64,000 bases of DNA from Nitrospira sp. (GCA_009594995.1 VOPR01000078.1:1-64000), one strand, 5' to 3'; shown: positions 45,201-54,566, numbered from the stretch's first letter. Notes: generated by a model from the sequence alone, not told the origin. Translations and numbers: made by a program.

Positions 45201-47831
45201 CTACCTCTCCAAGGCCTTCTGGACCAACCCAAAAACTTTTTCCAACGCGGTGCCAAGACCTTCGGGATTCTTTCCACCGGCCTGCGCCATCTCCGGACGT
45301 CCGCCGCCGGTTCCCCCGACTTCGGTCGCCATCTCCTTGATGAGCTCACCGGCTTTCAGACGGCCCACCAAATCCTTGGTCACGACCACGAGCAGCGAGA
45401 CTTTGCCGTCGTTGGCCGCGCCGAGCGCGACGACGCCGCTGCGCAACTTGTCACGTAATTGATCGGCCAACGCCCGCATCCCGTTCACATCCAGACCGTC
45501 CGTTCGTTGGGCATGGACCTGCACACCATTGATCTCACGAGCCTGCGCGTCGCCTGACGAGGTGCTCGCCATCTTGAGCTTCACCTCCGCCAGTTCACGC
45601 TCCTTATCCTTCAACTGCTCGCTCAACTTACGCGTGCGCGCCACCACCTCAGCCGGCCCGACTTTCAGGAGATCGGACAGTTCCCGGACATCCGCTTCCA
45701 AACGTTTCAATGAATCCAATGCGCCGCTACCGGTGAGACATTCGATCCGGCGCACGCCGGCGGCGACTCCGGATTCCGACACGATCCGGAACAGGCCGAT
45801 CTCGCCCGTTCGCCGGCAATGCGTGCCGCCGCACAACTCCTTGCTGAAGGTGTCGATGTGGACTACTCGAACCTGATCGCCATACTTGTCGCCGAAAAAG
45901 GCCAACGCCCCGCCGGCCACGGCTTCCTGCACCCCCATCACATCCGTTTGCACCGGCTGGTCTTGGCGGACCTGGTCATTGACGATCGATTCAATTTCGT
46001 CGATGTCACGTGATGCCAGGGGACGGAAATGGGCGAAGTCGAACCGCAGACGATTCGGCGCGACCAGGGAACCATATTGTTTGACGTGCGGCCCGAGCAG
46101 ATCCCGCAATGCGGCATGCACCAAATGCGTAGCCGTATGATTACGGGCCGCATCGTGCCTCGTGCGGCTATTCACCGAGAGTTGCACCCGCTCCCCTTCG
46201 CGAATCGAGCCGGCCGTCACCACGCCCTTATGCACGATCAGCGTCGGTACCGGCCTGGTCGTTTCACGAATCTCCACGCGACCGTCGGTACCGGTCAGCA
46301 CTCCCTGATCGCCGGCCTGGCCGCCGCCCTCCGCATAAAACGGTGTGACATCCAGCACCACTTCGACCTCATCGCCCTCCCGAGCTTCCTTGAGTAGGCG
46401 ATCGCCCTGGAGCAGCGCCTGCACCACGCCTTCGGAATTCAACCGGTCATAGCCGACAAAGGTGGTAGTCCCGATACGGGACGCCACGTCGCTCAGGGCG
46501 GGTCTGGCAGTCTCGTTCTCGAAGCCCCCGGTCTTTCTGGCCCTGGTCCGCTGCTCTTCAATCGCAGCTTCAAAGCCCGTCTCGTCGAGCTTGATGTTCT
46601 GCTCCCGGCAGGCTTCCGCAATCAGGTCCATCGGAAAGCCGTAAGTGTCGTACAGTTTGAATATCTCAGCGCCCGGCAGCACATCCTGCCCGGCCGCACG
46701 CACTTTCGTCAGCATATCGGTCAGGATCGGCAGTCCCTGGTCCAACGTGGCAATAAACCGCTCTTCCTCGCCGCGCGTTGCTTCTGCCACGGTGCCGGCC
46801 GCCGGCCGCAACTCATGATAGGCTTCGCCCATCTGATCCACGACCGTCGCGGTCAATTCATGTAGAAACGGCTCGGTGATGCCGAGCAACCGGCCATGAC
46901 GAGCCGCGCGCCGAAGAATGCGGCGCAGCACATACCCGCGTCCTTCGTTGGAAGGCAGGACCCCGTCGGCCATGAGAAAGGTGATCGCCCGCAAGTGATC
47001 GGCAATCACTCGCATGGACCGGTCCGCCTGCTCCAGCGCGCCATACTGCGCACCGGCTCGTTTGCCGATCGCCGACAGCAGGGGGGCAAACAAATCGCTG
47101 TCATAATTGCTGAGCCGTCCCTGCGCCACCGCCGTCAACCGCTCCAGGCCCATGCCGGTATCGATGCTTGGTTTCGGGAGCGGGTTCAATGTGCCCGCGC
47201 TATCGCGATTGAACTGCATGAAGACCAGGTTCCAGATCTCAATGACCCGGTCGCCTTCACCGTTCGGCGTGTCGTCTCCCGGCACCGAGGGACCTTGATC
47301 AAAGTGGAGTTCGGAACAGGGACCACACGGCCCGGTATCGGCCATCTGCCAAAAATTATCCTTTTCGCCGCAACGTACGATGCGACTCGGTGACACACCG
47401 ATTTTTTTCCAGAGCCGGTCCGCCTCATCGTCCTCGCGGAAAATGGTAATCCACATCCGATCCTTCGAGAGCCCGACCACGGAGGTCAGAAATTCCCAGC
47501 CGAACCGGATGGCCTCTTCCTTGAAATAGTCGCCGAAGGAGAAGTTGCCAAGCATTTCGAAAAAGGTGTGGTGCCGCCTCGTGTACCCCACGTTTTCCAA
47601 ATCGTTATGCTTCCCGCCGGCCCGCAGGCACTTCTGCACCGTCACCGCGCGGTTGTACGCCCGCGTCTCCTCGCCCAGGAACACCCGCTTGAACTGATTC
47701 ATGCCGGCATTGGTGAAAAGCAGCGTCGGATCGGCTTGAGGAATCAAGGGCGCGCTCGGAACGGCCCGATGCCCCTGCTGTTCAAAATACTGGATAAAGG
47801 CTCGGCGCAGATCGTTTACACTTTGGCTCAT
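45201..47831 (-). CDS. alaS: Alanyl-tRNA synthetase
   Basis: 876 residues, full length. Class II catalytic domain with SAPLIPQADPTLLFTNAGMN and motif-2 region, editing domain with zinc-binding HTATHLVHAALRDLLG and CGGTHCRRTGEIG, and C-terminal C-Ala domain with TGGGRPEMAQAGGKNPEGL. It charges tRNA-Ala and corrects Ser/Gly mischarging. Its start overlaps recX by 4 nt (ATGA). Order recA-recX-alaS is a frequent bacterial arrangement. Confidence 0.98.
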   Translation of the reverse strand: MSQSVNDLRRAFIQYFEQQGHRAVPSAPLIPQADPTLLFTNAGMNQFKRVFLGEETRAYNRAVTVQKCLRAGGKHNDLENVGYTRRHHTFFEMLGNFSFGDYFKEEAIRFGWEFLTSVVGLSKDRMWITIFREDDEADRLWKKIGVSPSRIVRCGEKDNFWQMADTGPCGPCSELHFDQGPSVPGDDTPNGEGDRVIEIWNLVFMQFNRDSAGTLNPLPKPSIDTGMGLERLTAVAQGRLSNYDSDLFAPLLSAIGKRAGAQYGALEQADRSMRVIADHLRAITFLMADGVLPSNEGRGYVLRRILRRAARHGRLLGITEPFLHELTATVVDQMGEAYHELRPAAGTVAEATRGEEERFIATLDQGLPILTDMLTKVRAAGQDVLPGAEIFKLYDTYGFPMDLIAEACREQNIKLDETGFEAAIEEQRTRARKTGGFENETARPALSDVASRIGTTTFVGYDRLNSEGVVQALLQGDRLLKEAREGDEVEVVLDVTPFYAEGGGQAGDQGVLTGTDGRVEIRETTRPVPTLIVHKGVVTAGSIREGERVQLSVNSRTRHDAARNHTATHLVHAALRDLLGPHVKQYGSLVAPNRLRFDFAHFRPLASRDIDEIESIVNDQVRQDQPVQTDVMGVQEAVAGGALAFFGDKYGDQVRVVHIDTFSKELCGGTHCRRTGEIGLFRIVSESGVAAGVRRIECLTGSGALDSLKRLEADVRELSDLLKVGPAEVVARTRKLSEQLKDKERELAEVKLKMASTSSGDAQAREINGVQVHAQRTDGLDVNGMRALADQLRDKLRSGVVALGAANDGKVSLLVVVTKDLVGRLKAGELIKEMATEVGGTGGGRPEMAQAGGKNPEGLGTALEKVFGLVQKALER

Positions 47832-48325
47832 AACTCGTCCAACCCCGCGTCCAAATCTACTTGAGTGACTTGCTGAATGGTGTCGTCATCGAACCCGCGT
47901 TGTCGCAGAAACCGGACCCACTGCATCGGGCGCGTGCGACTTGCGCGTCCTTCGAGAGCCTGACAGGCCAGTTCCTGTTCGGAGATCGACAGGTACGCCT
48001 TCCGTAAGGCCCGCTCTGTGACGCTTTCCTCAAACCCCCGCATGAGCAGTTCCGCCTTGAGCCGCTCACGGCCCATCGGATGTCGCGACAACCTGGTTTC
48101 CGCCCAACGGGTCGCATAGGCCTGGTCGTTCAGATACCCTCGCCGCTCCAATTCACGAACGATGACCCGCCCCTCTGCCCGGCTTGCACCCTTGTCCTGC
48201 ACATATCGTTCGACCTGGGCTGCAGTCCGGTCCGTGCGTGCGAGATACCGGATAGCCAGCGTCAGATAATCCGGCGCGGACTCCCTACGTCGCCGTGAAC
48301 TGCGTCTTGTCGGCACCGCTGTCAT
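47828..48325 (-). CDS. recX: Regulatory protein RecX
   Basis: 165 residues of tandem three-helix units: LAIRYLARTDRTAAQVERYV, LERRGYLNDQAYATRWAETR and the last AMQ-like VRFLRQRGFDDDTIQQVTQ. It binds RecA filaments and limits their growth. The ATG is directly adjacent to the TAA of recA, so the two are co-expressed. Basic N-terminus (VPTRRSSRRRRESA). Confidence 0.93.
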   Translation of the reverse strand: MTAVPTRRSSRRRRESAPDYLTLAIRYLARTDRTAAQVERYVQDKGASRAEGRVIVRELERRGYLNDQAYATRWAETRLSRHPMGRERLKAELLMRGFEESVTERALRKAYLSISEQELACQALEGRASRTRPMQWVRFLRQRGFDDDTIQQVTQVDLDAGLDEL

Positions 48326-49438
48326 TTAGGTTGTAACTCTGGCGCTGTGACCGCGTTTATCGTCCTGGCGGCCCTCGGTCTTCCGCTCGGGTTTTTCGTC
48401 CTTCGCCTCTTTGGCCTCGGCCTTCTTATCCGTACCACGGGAAGGCAAACCGGCGAGTTCACGCACCTTCGTTTCAATCTCTTTCGCGATGGCCGGATTG
48501 GTCTTGAGAAAATCGCGAACGGCCTCGCGCCCTTGGCCCAATCGTTCACCTTTATAGGAGTACCAGGCGCCGGCCTTCTCCACCACACGCTTCTCCACGC
48601 CCATGTCGACAATCTCACCGGACTTGGAAATACCTTCGGCAAACATGATATCGAACTCTGCCTGCCGGAACGGCGGGGCCATCTTGTTCTTGACCACTTT
48701 GACCCGCACACGGCTGCCCGTCACATCCTGACCATCTTTGACCGATTCGATGCGGCGGATGTCGAGGCGGACCGACGAATAAAACTTTAGGGCGTTGCCG
48801 CCGGTCGTAGTCTCGGGATTGCCGAACATGACACCGATCTTCATGCGGATCTGGTTGATGAAGATGAGCGTGGTCTGCGACTTGGAAATCGCAGCCGTCA
48901 GTTTGCGCAGAGCTTGGGACATCAACCGCGCCTGCAGGCCCATATGGGCATCACCCATCTCACCTTCGATTTCCGCCCTGGGCACCAACGCCGCCACGGA
49001 GTCAACGACGATCACGTCGATCGCGCCGCTGCGCACGAGGGTTTCCGCAATTTCGAGGGCTTGCTCGCCGGTGTCCGGCTGCGAGACGAGCAAGTCGTCG
49101 GTCTGCACGCCCAATTTTTTCGCGTAGGTCAAATCCAATGCATGTTCGGCATCGATGAACGCCGCGACGCCACCGGCTTTTTGCGCCTCAGCGATGGCAT
49201 GTAAGGTCAAGGTTGTTTTGCCTGACGACTCTGGACCGAAAATTTCAATCACGCGCCCGCGCGGAAATCCGCCCACTCCCAGCGCAATATCCAACCCTAA
49301 GGAGCCGCTCGAAATCGCGGGGACATCGGCCGGACGATCATCGGCCCCGAGCTTCATCACCGCGCCCTTGCCGTACTGTTTTTCAATCTGAGCCAGGGCC
49401 AGGTCCAACGCGCGCTTTTTCTCGTCTTTTTCAGTCAT
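48326..49438 (-). CDS. recA: Recombinase RecA
   Basis: 370 residues. Walker [21 protein letters not shown] (about residues 66-85), the KYxSV region [20 protein letters not shown] and the L2-loop [20 protein letters not shown] are clear. It drives strand exchange and, where LexA exists, SOS induction. The start at 49438 has AAGGAG 6 nt upstream; an upstream frame has no site. The C-terminal tail ([20 protein letters not shown]) is highly charged. The only promoter hint is a -10 TATAAT about 140 nt upstream; no LexA box of the gamma-proteobacterial form was found. Confidence 0.98.
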   Translation of the reverse strand: MTEKDEKKRALDLALAQIEKQYGKGAVMKLGADDRPADVPAISSGSLGLDIALGVGGFPRGRVIEIFGPESSGKTTLTLHAIAEAQKAGGVAAFIDAEHALDLTYAKKLGVQTDDLLVSQPDTGEQALEIAETLVRSGAIDVIVVDSVAALVPRAEIEGEMGDAHMGLQARLMSQALRKLTAAISKSQTTLIFINQIRMKIGVMFGNPETTTGGNALKFYSSVRLDIRRIESVKDGQDVTGSRVRVKVVKNKMAPPFRQAEFDIMFAEGISKSGEIVDMGVEKRVVEKAGAWYSYKGERLGQGREAVRDFLKTNPAIAKEIETKVRELAGLPSRGTDKKAEAKEAKDEKPERKTEGRQDDKRGHSARVTT

Positions 49439-49575
49439 TCCTAACTCCTTCTCGCGACATGACTCGTGAAGTGTGCGTGTCTCGCATGCCGTGGGAGACA
49501 ACGCACCAGCCGGCCATGAGTTGACCGTGCGCCAACCGGACCAGACTCAGACCATGAGAGCGGATAGAACGGCGG

Positions 49576-49581
49576 ATTATA
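49576..49581 (-). promoter_or_regulatory. Candidate -10 box of the recA promoter
   Basis: A perfect TATAAT on the minus strand about 140 nt before the recA ATG. The matching -35 region (TAGGCT/AGGCTT, 17-18 bp upstream) is poor, so a regulated or activator-dependent promoter is possible. Confidence 0.35.
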
Positions 49582-49774
49582 CCGGACTCAGAAGGAAGAA
49601 GCCTAGCCCAGAGACCGCCGTCGAAACCTCAGCCGGGGACTCGGAACGGACCGGCCGATTCCGACGTACCGCGACAGTCCGATCGGCATGTCATTCGTTC
49701 TTTATTGCCTATCGCGCCATGGCTCCGGGTGTCAATTTTTCCGGCTCCTGTCAAAAGAGCTGCACGGAGAGATC

Positions 49775-49795
49775 GACAGACCAGTGGACTCTGTC
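49775..49795. repeat. Inverted repeat GACAGA-N9-TCTGTC
   Basis: Perfect 6-bp arms separated by 9 nt in the recA upstream region. Spacing and symmetry suit a dimeric repressor; sequence differs from the known E. coli (CTGT-N8-ACAG) and B. subtilis LexA sites, though the arms are made of the same ACAG/CTGT words in inverse orientation. Confidence 0.35.
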
Positions 49796-50006
49796 AGTCA
49801 TCCCTCATTGCTGCGTATCCGACATGTGACTCATAACTATATGAAAACCTACTGAAGAAACCTACACAACCAGAGAACAGACGTCGGGCTCGATGCCCCA
49901 CGCGAAACAGTCTTGGAACAGGGATCAAAGCGAGAGCACCTGGCACCAAGATTGCTCCTTACCCCATCCAGCGGGCCTTGAATGTCGAACGATAAAGGAG
50001 GACCCC

Positions 50007-50258
50007 ATGTCGCATGAGATGATGAAGCCTGGATCGGACAACGGCATTGTAGAATCGAACGAACGAGGTCGCGACCTGACCTACGATCAAAAGAAAGCCG
50101 CCGAGGCTGCGTTCAGAGGCGAACCATTCAACCCAGCCTGGTCGGTGGCCGCGGCAGTCGTCTACGAAGGAATCGTCTCCGCCATGTGTCGCATGCAAGT
50201 CGCTGCACTGACCGATGTAACCGGTGTGGAAGCCGCAGAGGAATGCCTCACCAGGTGA
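50007..50258 (+). CDS. Small hypothetical protein, 83 aa
   Basis: 83 residues starting MSHEMMKPG, with a near-perfect ribosome site AAAGGAGG 5 nt upstream. The centre DLTYDQKKAAEAAFRGEPFN and AWSVAAAVVYEGIVSAMCRM suggest a small helical cytoplasmic protein. It is the only plus-strand gene among minus-strand recombination and tRNA genes, and its divergent position to recA could mean shared control. A longer frame from 49893 is not supported by a ribosome site. No known domain. Confidence 0.7.
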   Translation: MSHEMMKPGSDNGIVESNERGRDLTYDQKKAAEAAFRGEPFNPAWSVAAAVVYEGIVSAMCRMQVAALTDVTGVEAAEECLTR

Positions 50259-50289
50259 GGGGGCGATGACGCAGGCACAGCGGATTGTT

Positions 50290-50904
50290 CTATATGGAAG
50301 ATGCCAGCGGACAGTCCCACAGCATTGAATACACCGGCCCGGTCGGCCGCAACTCGCTCTTCATCATGACCAGACGTTTGATCGAAAGCATGCCCATCGT
50401 CACAGGTTGATCCAACACCCCGCTCTGAGCCAGTGCCTGTCCAACCTGCCGTTCCCCTTCCTTGATTCGCGCCAGGGTCACATGAGGACTGAACGGTCTC
50501 CCCTCGGGCGCCAACCCCACGGCCTGACAGGCCGCTTCCACCGCCTGAGATAGCGCCTGCACCCGTACTGCCTCTCGTCCCTGCTCCCAACTTTCAAGCG
50601 GCCCTGCCCATAACACTCTCGGTTGTTGAAGGCGAGGAAATGCTCCGATCCGCGCAAACGGAACCAGTATCGCTGGATGGCCTGCTGCCACCTGCTCGAT
50701 GGCCGGGCGAAGAGCAGCGAGTGTGTCTTCAGGCGTGTCCCCGAGAAATTTTACCGTCAGGTGCATAGAGGCTGGTTGTGCCCAACCGATACGAACGTGC
50801 CGGTCGACGGCTCGTTCAAGCCGCCGTGTGAGATCCTGCTGTATTGCCGAAAGGGCTGCACGAAGCTCCGGCGATAATTCGATGGCGAGAAACGCCCTGA
50901 TCAT
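50290..50904 (-). CDS. thpR: RNA 2',3'-cyclic phosphodiesterase (ThpR/LigT)
   Basis: 204 residues of the 2H phosphoesterase family: the two HxTx motifs are HLTVKFLGDT (about residue 54) and PHVTLARIKE (about 147). N-terminal RAFLAIELSPELRAALSAIQ is typical of LigT. It opens 2',3'-cyclic phosphates of RNA ends. It overlaps the cinA stop by 4 nt (ATGA), so they are co-translated. cinA-ligT-recA neighbourhood is known in other phyla. Confidence 0.93.
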   Translation of the reverse strand: MIRAFLAIELSPELRAALSAIQQDLTRRLERAVDRHVRIGWAQPASMHLTVKFLGDTPEDTLAALRPAIEQVAAGHPAILVPFARIGAFPRLQQPRVLWAGPLESWEQGREAVRVQALSQAVEAACQAVGLAPEGRPFSPHVTLARIKEGERQVGQALAQSGVLDQPVTMGMLSIKRLVMMKSELRPTGPVYSMLWDCPLASSI

Positions 50905-52184
50905 CTACAGCCTTTCTTGATCAACCAGCGCCGCAGCAGATCCAACGCCGCCTGCGACGAGCGTTGCTTGATGACAGCGCGGTCACCGCCGTGAAAACGG
51001 AACTCCTTCGTCATCGCATCACCAGGCCCTCCGTCAAGGCCTACGTAGACCAGCCCCACAGGCTTCGTCTCCGTGGCTCCCCCTGGTCCGGCGATGCCGG
51101 TGACACTCAGCCCAACCGACACACCGCTCCGCTCACGGATGCCGCGCGCCATGGCCGCAGCCACTTCGGCACTGACCGCGCCATGCCGAGCGATCAGCTC
51201 TGCAGACACGCCCAACAGGTCAACCTTCGCACGGTTGCTATACGAGATGATGCCTCGATCGACATAGGCGGATGATCCTGGCACCTGAGTCAGGCGATGG
51301 CCAATCAACCCTCCTGTGCAGGATTCGGCCAACGCCAGGGTCATCTGCCGTTCGGTCAGCAACCGACCGACCACCGATTCCATGGTGTCGTCGGCTTCTC
51401 CATAGACAATGTCGCCGAGCCTGGTTCTGGCGTCATCACACAGTTGCGTCATCGTGACAGGCTCCGGCGCTGTCTCCGGCCCGGTCAGCGACACCATGAC
51501 TTCTAATGGAGAGGCATAAATCCCGAGTTGGATCGCACTTCCTTTCGGAAGCAATCCCGTCAGTTTCTGATCCACGACCGACTCCGGCACACCTGAGGTG
51601 TGAAGCACCAGCCGAATCATGGGAGTGGCATGGATCGCCTTCTGACTGCTCATCCAAGCCTGAAGATGGGGGGAGACCCCGTCGAGAAACATCGGCTCCA
51701 TTTCTCGGGGCACCCCAGGCAGTGCCGCAAAGAACGTTCCTTTCCAGTTCAATGCAAATCCCGGCGCCGTACCGACCGGATTCGACAGAATGGCCGCGCC
51801 CGCGGGAATCATCGCCTGGCGAAATTGAGCCTTCGTCGGAGTCCTGCCCCACGCAGCCAGCCGGGCGGTCATCTCATCCAGCGCCGCTTTTCGCCGGCCC
51901 AGGCGATGGCCGGTTGCCTGCGCGACCGCTTCACGCGTGAGATCATCGACCGTCGGCCCCAATCCGCCCGTGATGATCACCACGCGGGCACGCCGCGCCG
52001 CCGTCTTCAGAACAGCCACGATATCAGACAGGTCATCGCCCACGATCGTCTTGTATCGAAGCTCCACCCCGCACGCCGCCAGGCGATCGGCGATAAAGAG
52101 GGAATTGGTATCCATGCGGCCACCGAGCAATAGTTCAGACCCGATGGCGATTGTTTCAGCCGTCCAGACTTTCGTTTTACTCAT
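50901..52184 (-). CDS. cinA: CinA: nucleotide-binding domain plus nicotinamide-nucleotide amidase domain
   Basis: 427 residues with both modules. Residues about 1-170: molybdopterin-binding-like domain (AIGSELLLGGRMDTNSLFIA, VIITGGLGPTVDDLTREAVA). Residues about 260-420: CinA_C/PncC deamidase domain (LALAESCTGGLIGHRLTQVP, SYSNRAKVDLLGVSAELI, VTGIAGPGGATETKPVGLVY). It deamidates NMN to NaMN and cleaves ADP-ribose, recycling pyridine nucleotides. It leads a cinA-thpR unit; the recA gene lies on the same strand beyond a small divergent gene. Confidence 0.95.
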   Translation of the reverse strand: MSKTKVWTAETIAIGSELLLGGRMDTNSLFIADRLAACGVELRYKTIVGDDLSDIVAVLKTAARRARVVIITGGLGPTVDDLTREAVAQATGHRLGRRKAALDEMTARLAAWGRTPTKAQFRQAMIPAGAAILSNPVGTAPGFALNWKGTFFAALPGVPREMEPMFLDGVSPHLQAWMSSQKAIHATPMIRLVLHTSGVPESVVDQKLTGLLPKGSAIQLGIYASPLEVMVSLTGPETAPEPVTMTQLCDDARTRLGDIVYGEADDTMESVVGRLLTERQMTLALAESCTGGLIGHRLTQVPGSSAYVDRGIISYSNRAKVDLLGVSAELIARHGAVSAEVAAAMARGIRERSGVSVGLSVTGIAGPGGATETKPVGLVYVGLDGGPGDAMTKEFRFHGGDRAVIKQRSSQAALDLLRRWLIKKGCR

Positions 52185-52231
52185 GAAGCATGAACCTTTA
52201 CACTGGCAAGAGTGGTGACGGGATCCGCGAA

Positions 52232-52849
52232 TTATTCGATGTGCGCAAAATCAAGCTCGAAACTGACCTGCCCCCCGCTTGAAGGAAACACAGAGAGGGT
52301 CGTCTTGGCGCGCGGGTCGATGTCGGCATAGGGAAATTGCGCAATGACCTTCGCGCGATAGGCGGGCTGCTGAGGCCATACACTCGTGCGATCGCCCCTC
52401 GCATCAAACCGAACCGACGCCGGCTTCACCGTCCGGCCGGCCTGCTCCAAAACGACATAACTGTCGGCGGCAAAGTTCACCCGGTCGCCATACAGCACGA
52501 CGTTGACCAGAAGATTGCCGTTCGCCATCACCTGCTCAATATCCTGCTCTGTGGGTGACAACGCGCGCAACGACAGGTGATTGGCCATAACCAACAGACT
52601 GCCCAGCTTCGTCATGATGAAGCCGCGCGGAGCCAGGTCTTCGTGAGAGCCAAACCATGTATGGAGTTGATCGGGGGAGACACCCTGGGCTGCGGCTGCC
52701 CTGCCCCGTTCCACGGTGGCCTGAATGTGTTCTGGAGTGGGCTGTATTTCGATGGCATGCGAGACAATCGGGAGGCTCACCCCTGCAACGACCAGCAGAC
52801 TTCGCAGGAGTCGATTCTGGACCCGCCGACTTTCAGCGCCGCTCATCAT
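52232..52849 (-). CDS. Exported hypothetical protein, 205 aa
   Basis: N-terminal signal peptide (LLRSLLVVAGVSLPIVSHAI) followed by a mature domain of about 175 residues. The C-terminal half is rich in beta strands (NLLVNVVLYGDRVNFAADSY, AKTTLSVFPSSGGQVSFELD). No known motif is recognised. No strong ribosome site decides between two adjacent ATG starts (52849 and 52846). It is 47 bp from the cinA start on the same strand and may lead that operon. Probably periplasmic. Confidence 0.65.
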   Translation of the reverse strand: MMSGAESRRVQNRLLRSLLVVAGVSLPIVSHAIEIQPTPEHIQATVERGRAAAAQGVSPDQLHTWFGSHEDLAPRGFIMTKLGSLLVMANHLSLRALSPTEQDIEQVMANGNLLVNVVLYGDRVNFAADSYVVLEQAGRTVKPASVRFDARGDRTSVWPQQPAYRAKVIAQFPYADIDPRAKTTLSVFPSSGGQVSFELDFAHIE

Positions 52850-52991
52850 CTGCAGGCAGTACCAGATCGATTTGGGCCTGTCAATTCGCAGCCCGCGCAG
52901 ATCGCGATCGGTTGACAGCTTAGGAGACGAAATGCTAAAGAGCTAACTCTTATTCTTTTACATTATCAAGAAGTTGCCTGGAGGGTTCCTC

Positions 52992-53699
52992 ATGTCCAGC
53001 CCCGAACAAGCGCCCCGCCGTCAGTACGTGAATTTCACCTTCTATAAATTTGATCCGGCCTGGCGTCGGCTTCCTGAAGATGAACGCACACGCGGCAAGC
53101 AGGAGTTTCTGCGTGCCGTCGAGGAATACCAGGGCAAAGTGCTCGTCATTGCGTACACGACCGTCGGTATTCGCGGCGACTGCGACCTGATGCTCTGGCG
53201 CATCAGCTACGAGCTCGAGTTATTCCAAGAAATGAGCACCAAGATCCTGGCGTCCGGATTGGGCAAGTATTTGCTCAACCCCTATTCGTACCTCGCGATC
53301 ACCAAACGCTCCATTTACGTCGACAATCACACCCATGAAAATCAGGAAAGCAAACGGCTGACCGTCGTCCCCGGGAAGGCAAAGTACATCTTCGTGTACC
53401 CCTTTGTGAAAACCCGCGAGTGGTTCCTGCTCACCAAGGCCGCGCGACAGGGTATGATGGACGAGCACATTGAAGTCGGCCATCGCTTCCCGTCGGTCAA
53501 ATTGAACACCACCTACTCGTTCGGTCTCGACGACCAGGAATGGGTCGTGGCGTTTGAAAGCGATAAGCCGGAAGACTTCCTGGATCTCGTCATGGCGCTT
53601 CGGGAAACCGAAGGCAGCCGGTACACGTTGCGAGACACGCCGATCTTCACCTGCATCCGAAAGAGCCTGAAGGAAGCGTTAGACACCCTGGGCGGCTAA
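52992..53699 (+). CDS. Chlorite dismutase-family heme protein without the catalytic distal Arg
   Basis: 235 residues of the dimeric alpha-beta barrel chlorite dismutase/HemQ superfamily: YVNFTFYKFDPAWRRLPEDE, DCDLMLWRISYELELFQEMS, then KTREWFLLTKAARQGMMDEH with the predicted proximal heme His, and TTYSFGLDDQEWVVAFESDK. In true chlorite dismutase an Arg stands seven residues before the Gly of the GLDD block (Arg173 in the Nitrospira defluvii enzyme); here that place is Leu. HemQ has Gln there. The protein is therefore a family member of unproven activity, perhaps in heme handling or detoxification. GGAGGG lies 6 nt before the ATG. A strong terminator follows. Confidence 0.85.
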   Translation: MSSPEQAPRRQYVNFTFYKFDPAWRRLPEDERTRGKQEFLRAVEEYQGKVLVIAYTTVGIRGDCDLMLWRISYELELFQEMSTKILASGLGKYLLNPYSYLAITKRSIYVDNHTHENQESKRLTVVPGKAKYIFVYPFVKTREWFLLTKAARQGMMDEHIEVGHRFPSVKLNTTYSFGLDDQEWVVAFESDKPEDFLDLVMALRETEGSRYTLRDTPIFTCIRKSLKEALDTLGG

Positions 53700-53724
53700 G
53701 CCCGAGTAAGCATCGGACTGTTTG

Positions 53725-53756
53725 CACGGCCTTCGATCCAGTGATCGAAGGCCGTG
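53725..53756 (+). terminator. Rho-independent terminator after the chlorite dismutase-family gene
   Basis: A perfect 14-bp stem (CACGGCCTTCGATC and its complement) with a 4-nt loop, followed by TTGTTT. It lies 26 bp after the stop codon. Confidence 0.85.
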
Positions 53757-53802
53757 TTGTTTCCAATCCGGCACTCTACCCGACTCGATACGTCTCACAT
53801 CC

Positions 53803-54465
53803 ATGCCCGCTCACGCTCCTTCCCGACCCATCCCTGATCATCGCGCAGCTGTCTACTCCGCCCTCCTGCCCGGATTGGGTCAGTTTGTCCGCGGCCGCCA
53901 TCGGGCGGGACTCTCCTATGCCTCGCTGACGATCCTGCTCGTCCTGCTCAGTATGGCTCTCGGGCGAGTCTCCGGACGAGCCGCTGAGGTCTTTTTCTTC
54001 ATGCTGCTGGCGCTTCCCTGGTGGGCGCTCCAGAGCTACGACGCGGCACTTGGACCGGCCGCCTCCGGCTCCGATGTCGTTCGAACGGGCCGCATGGCCT
54101 GGGTGCAAGGGCATGACATCCGCTTTCTCGGGCTCCTCTTTCTGGTCAGCGCGGCGAACGACGCCATCATTATCGCCAACAACCCCGAATATCTCCTCCC
54201 CTTCTTCTGCACCAAATTGGACGGAGCCGCCGGCTTTATCACGAAGGCCCTGTCCCCGTTTCTTCACACCTGGGTCGGATACGGATTTTTGCGCCTCAAG
54301 AAATGGTCACTCCTGGTGTATTTGGTATATGCGGCCTACGGCACCACGAATGCCCTCGTCAATTTGACCTGTTTTGGACCGGGACGAATCCGGAACACGC
54401 TGCTCATCGCTCTCATTACCTTTACCAGCTATATCCTCTGGCGGCGGCAGATGTTTCGGCGTTGA
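53803..54465 (+). CDS. Integral membrane protein, unknown function, 220 aa
   Basis: 220 residues with about five hydrophobic segments, e.g. LSYASLTILLVLLSMALG, VFFFMLLALPWWAL, FLGLLFLVSAANDAIIIA and LLVYLVYAAYGTTNALVNLT. The N-terminal SALLPGLGQFVRGRHRAGLS resembles the P-G-x-G-Q motif of TM2/DUF5683-type membrane proteins. It ends with a basic tail WRRQMFRR. The start is the ATG at 53803; no strong ribosome site. It follows the terminator of the chlorite dismutase-family gene, so it has its own transcription. Function not known. Confidence 0.75.
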   Translation: MPAHAPSRPIPDHRAAVYSALLPGLGQFVRGRHRAGLSYASLTILLVLLSMALGRVSGRAAEVFFFMLLALPWWALQSYDAALGPAASGSDVVRTGRMAWVQGHDIRFLGLLFLVSAANDAIIIANNPEYLLPFFCTKLDGAAGFITKALSPFLHTWVGYGFLRLKKWSLLVYLVYAAYGTTNALVNLTCFGPGRIRNTLLIALITFTSYILWRRQMFRR

Positions 54466-54494
54466 TCGCCGGTATCCGAGGCCTCTTTCGCATT

Positions 54495-54523
54495 TTGACA
54501 CTCGGGTTGGGCCTGTGTTACCA
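54495..54523 (+). promoter_or_regulatory. Candidate promoter for the 54567-55982 pair
   Basis: A perfect -35 TTGACA at 54495-54500 with a weak -10 (TTACCA, 54518-54523) after 17 bp. It lies 43 nt before the first ATG. The poor -10 keeps confidence low. Confidence 0.35.
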
Positions 54524-54566
54524 GTAATAGCTATACCGTTCCACACCATCAGACGGAGCAGCTCCC

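Larger units (their letters stand above)
49439..50006. other. 568-bp divergent intergenic region upstream of recA
   Basis: It holds the recA promoter (minus strand) and probably that of the 83-residue gene (plus strand). Visible elements are a TATAAT at 49576-49581 on the minus strand and an inverted repeat GACAGA-9 nt-TCTGTC at 49775-49795. The rest shows no gene. No protein-like frame was found here on either strand. Confidence 0.4.

Noticed and set aside
49439..50006. LexA (SOS) box upstream of recA
   Set aside because: Neither CTGT-N8-ACAG nor GAAC-N4-GTTC was found; the GACAGA-N9-TCTGTC repeat is reported only as an unassigned element.
52992..53699. Naming the heme-barrel protein a true chlorite dismutase (cld)
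   Set aside because: The distal Arg position is Leu; only family membership is supported.
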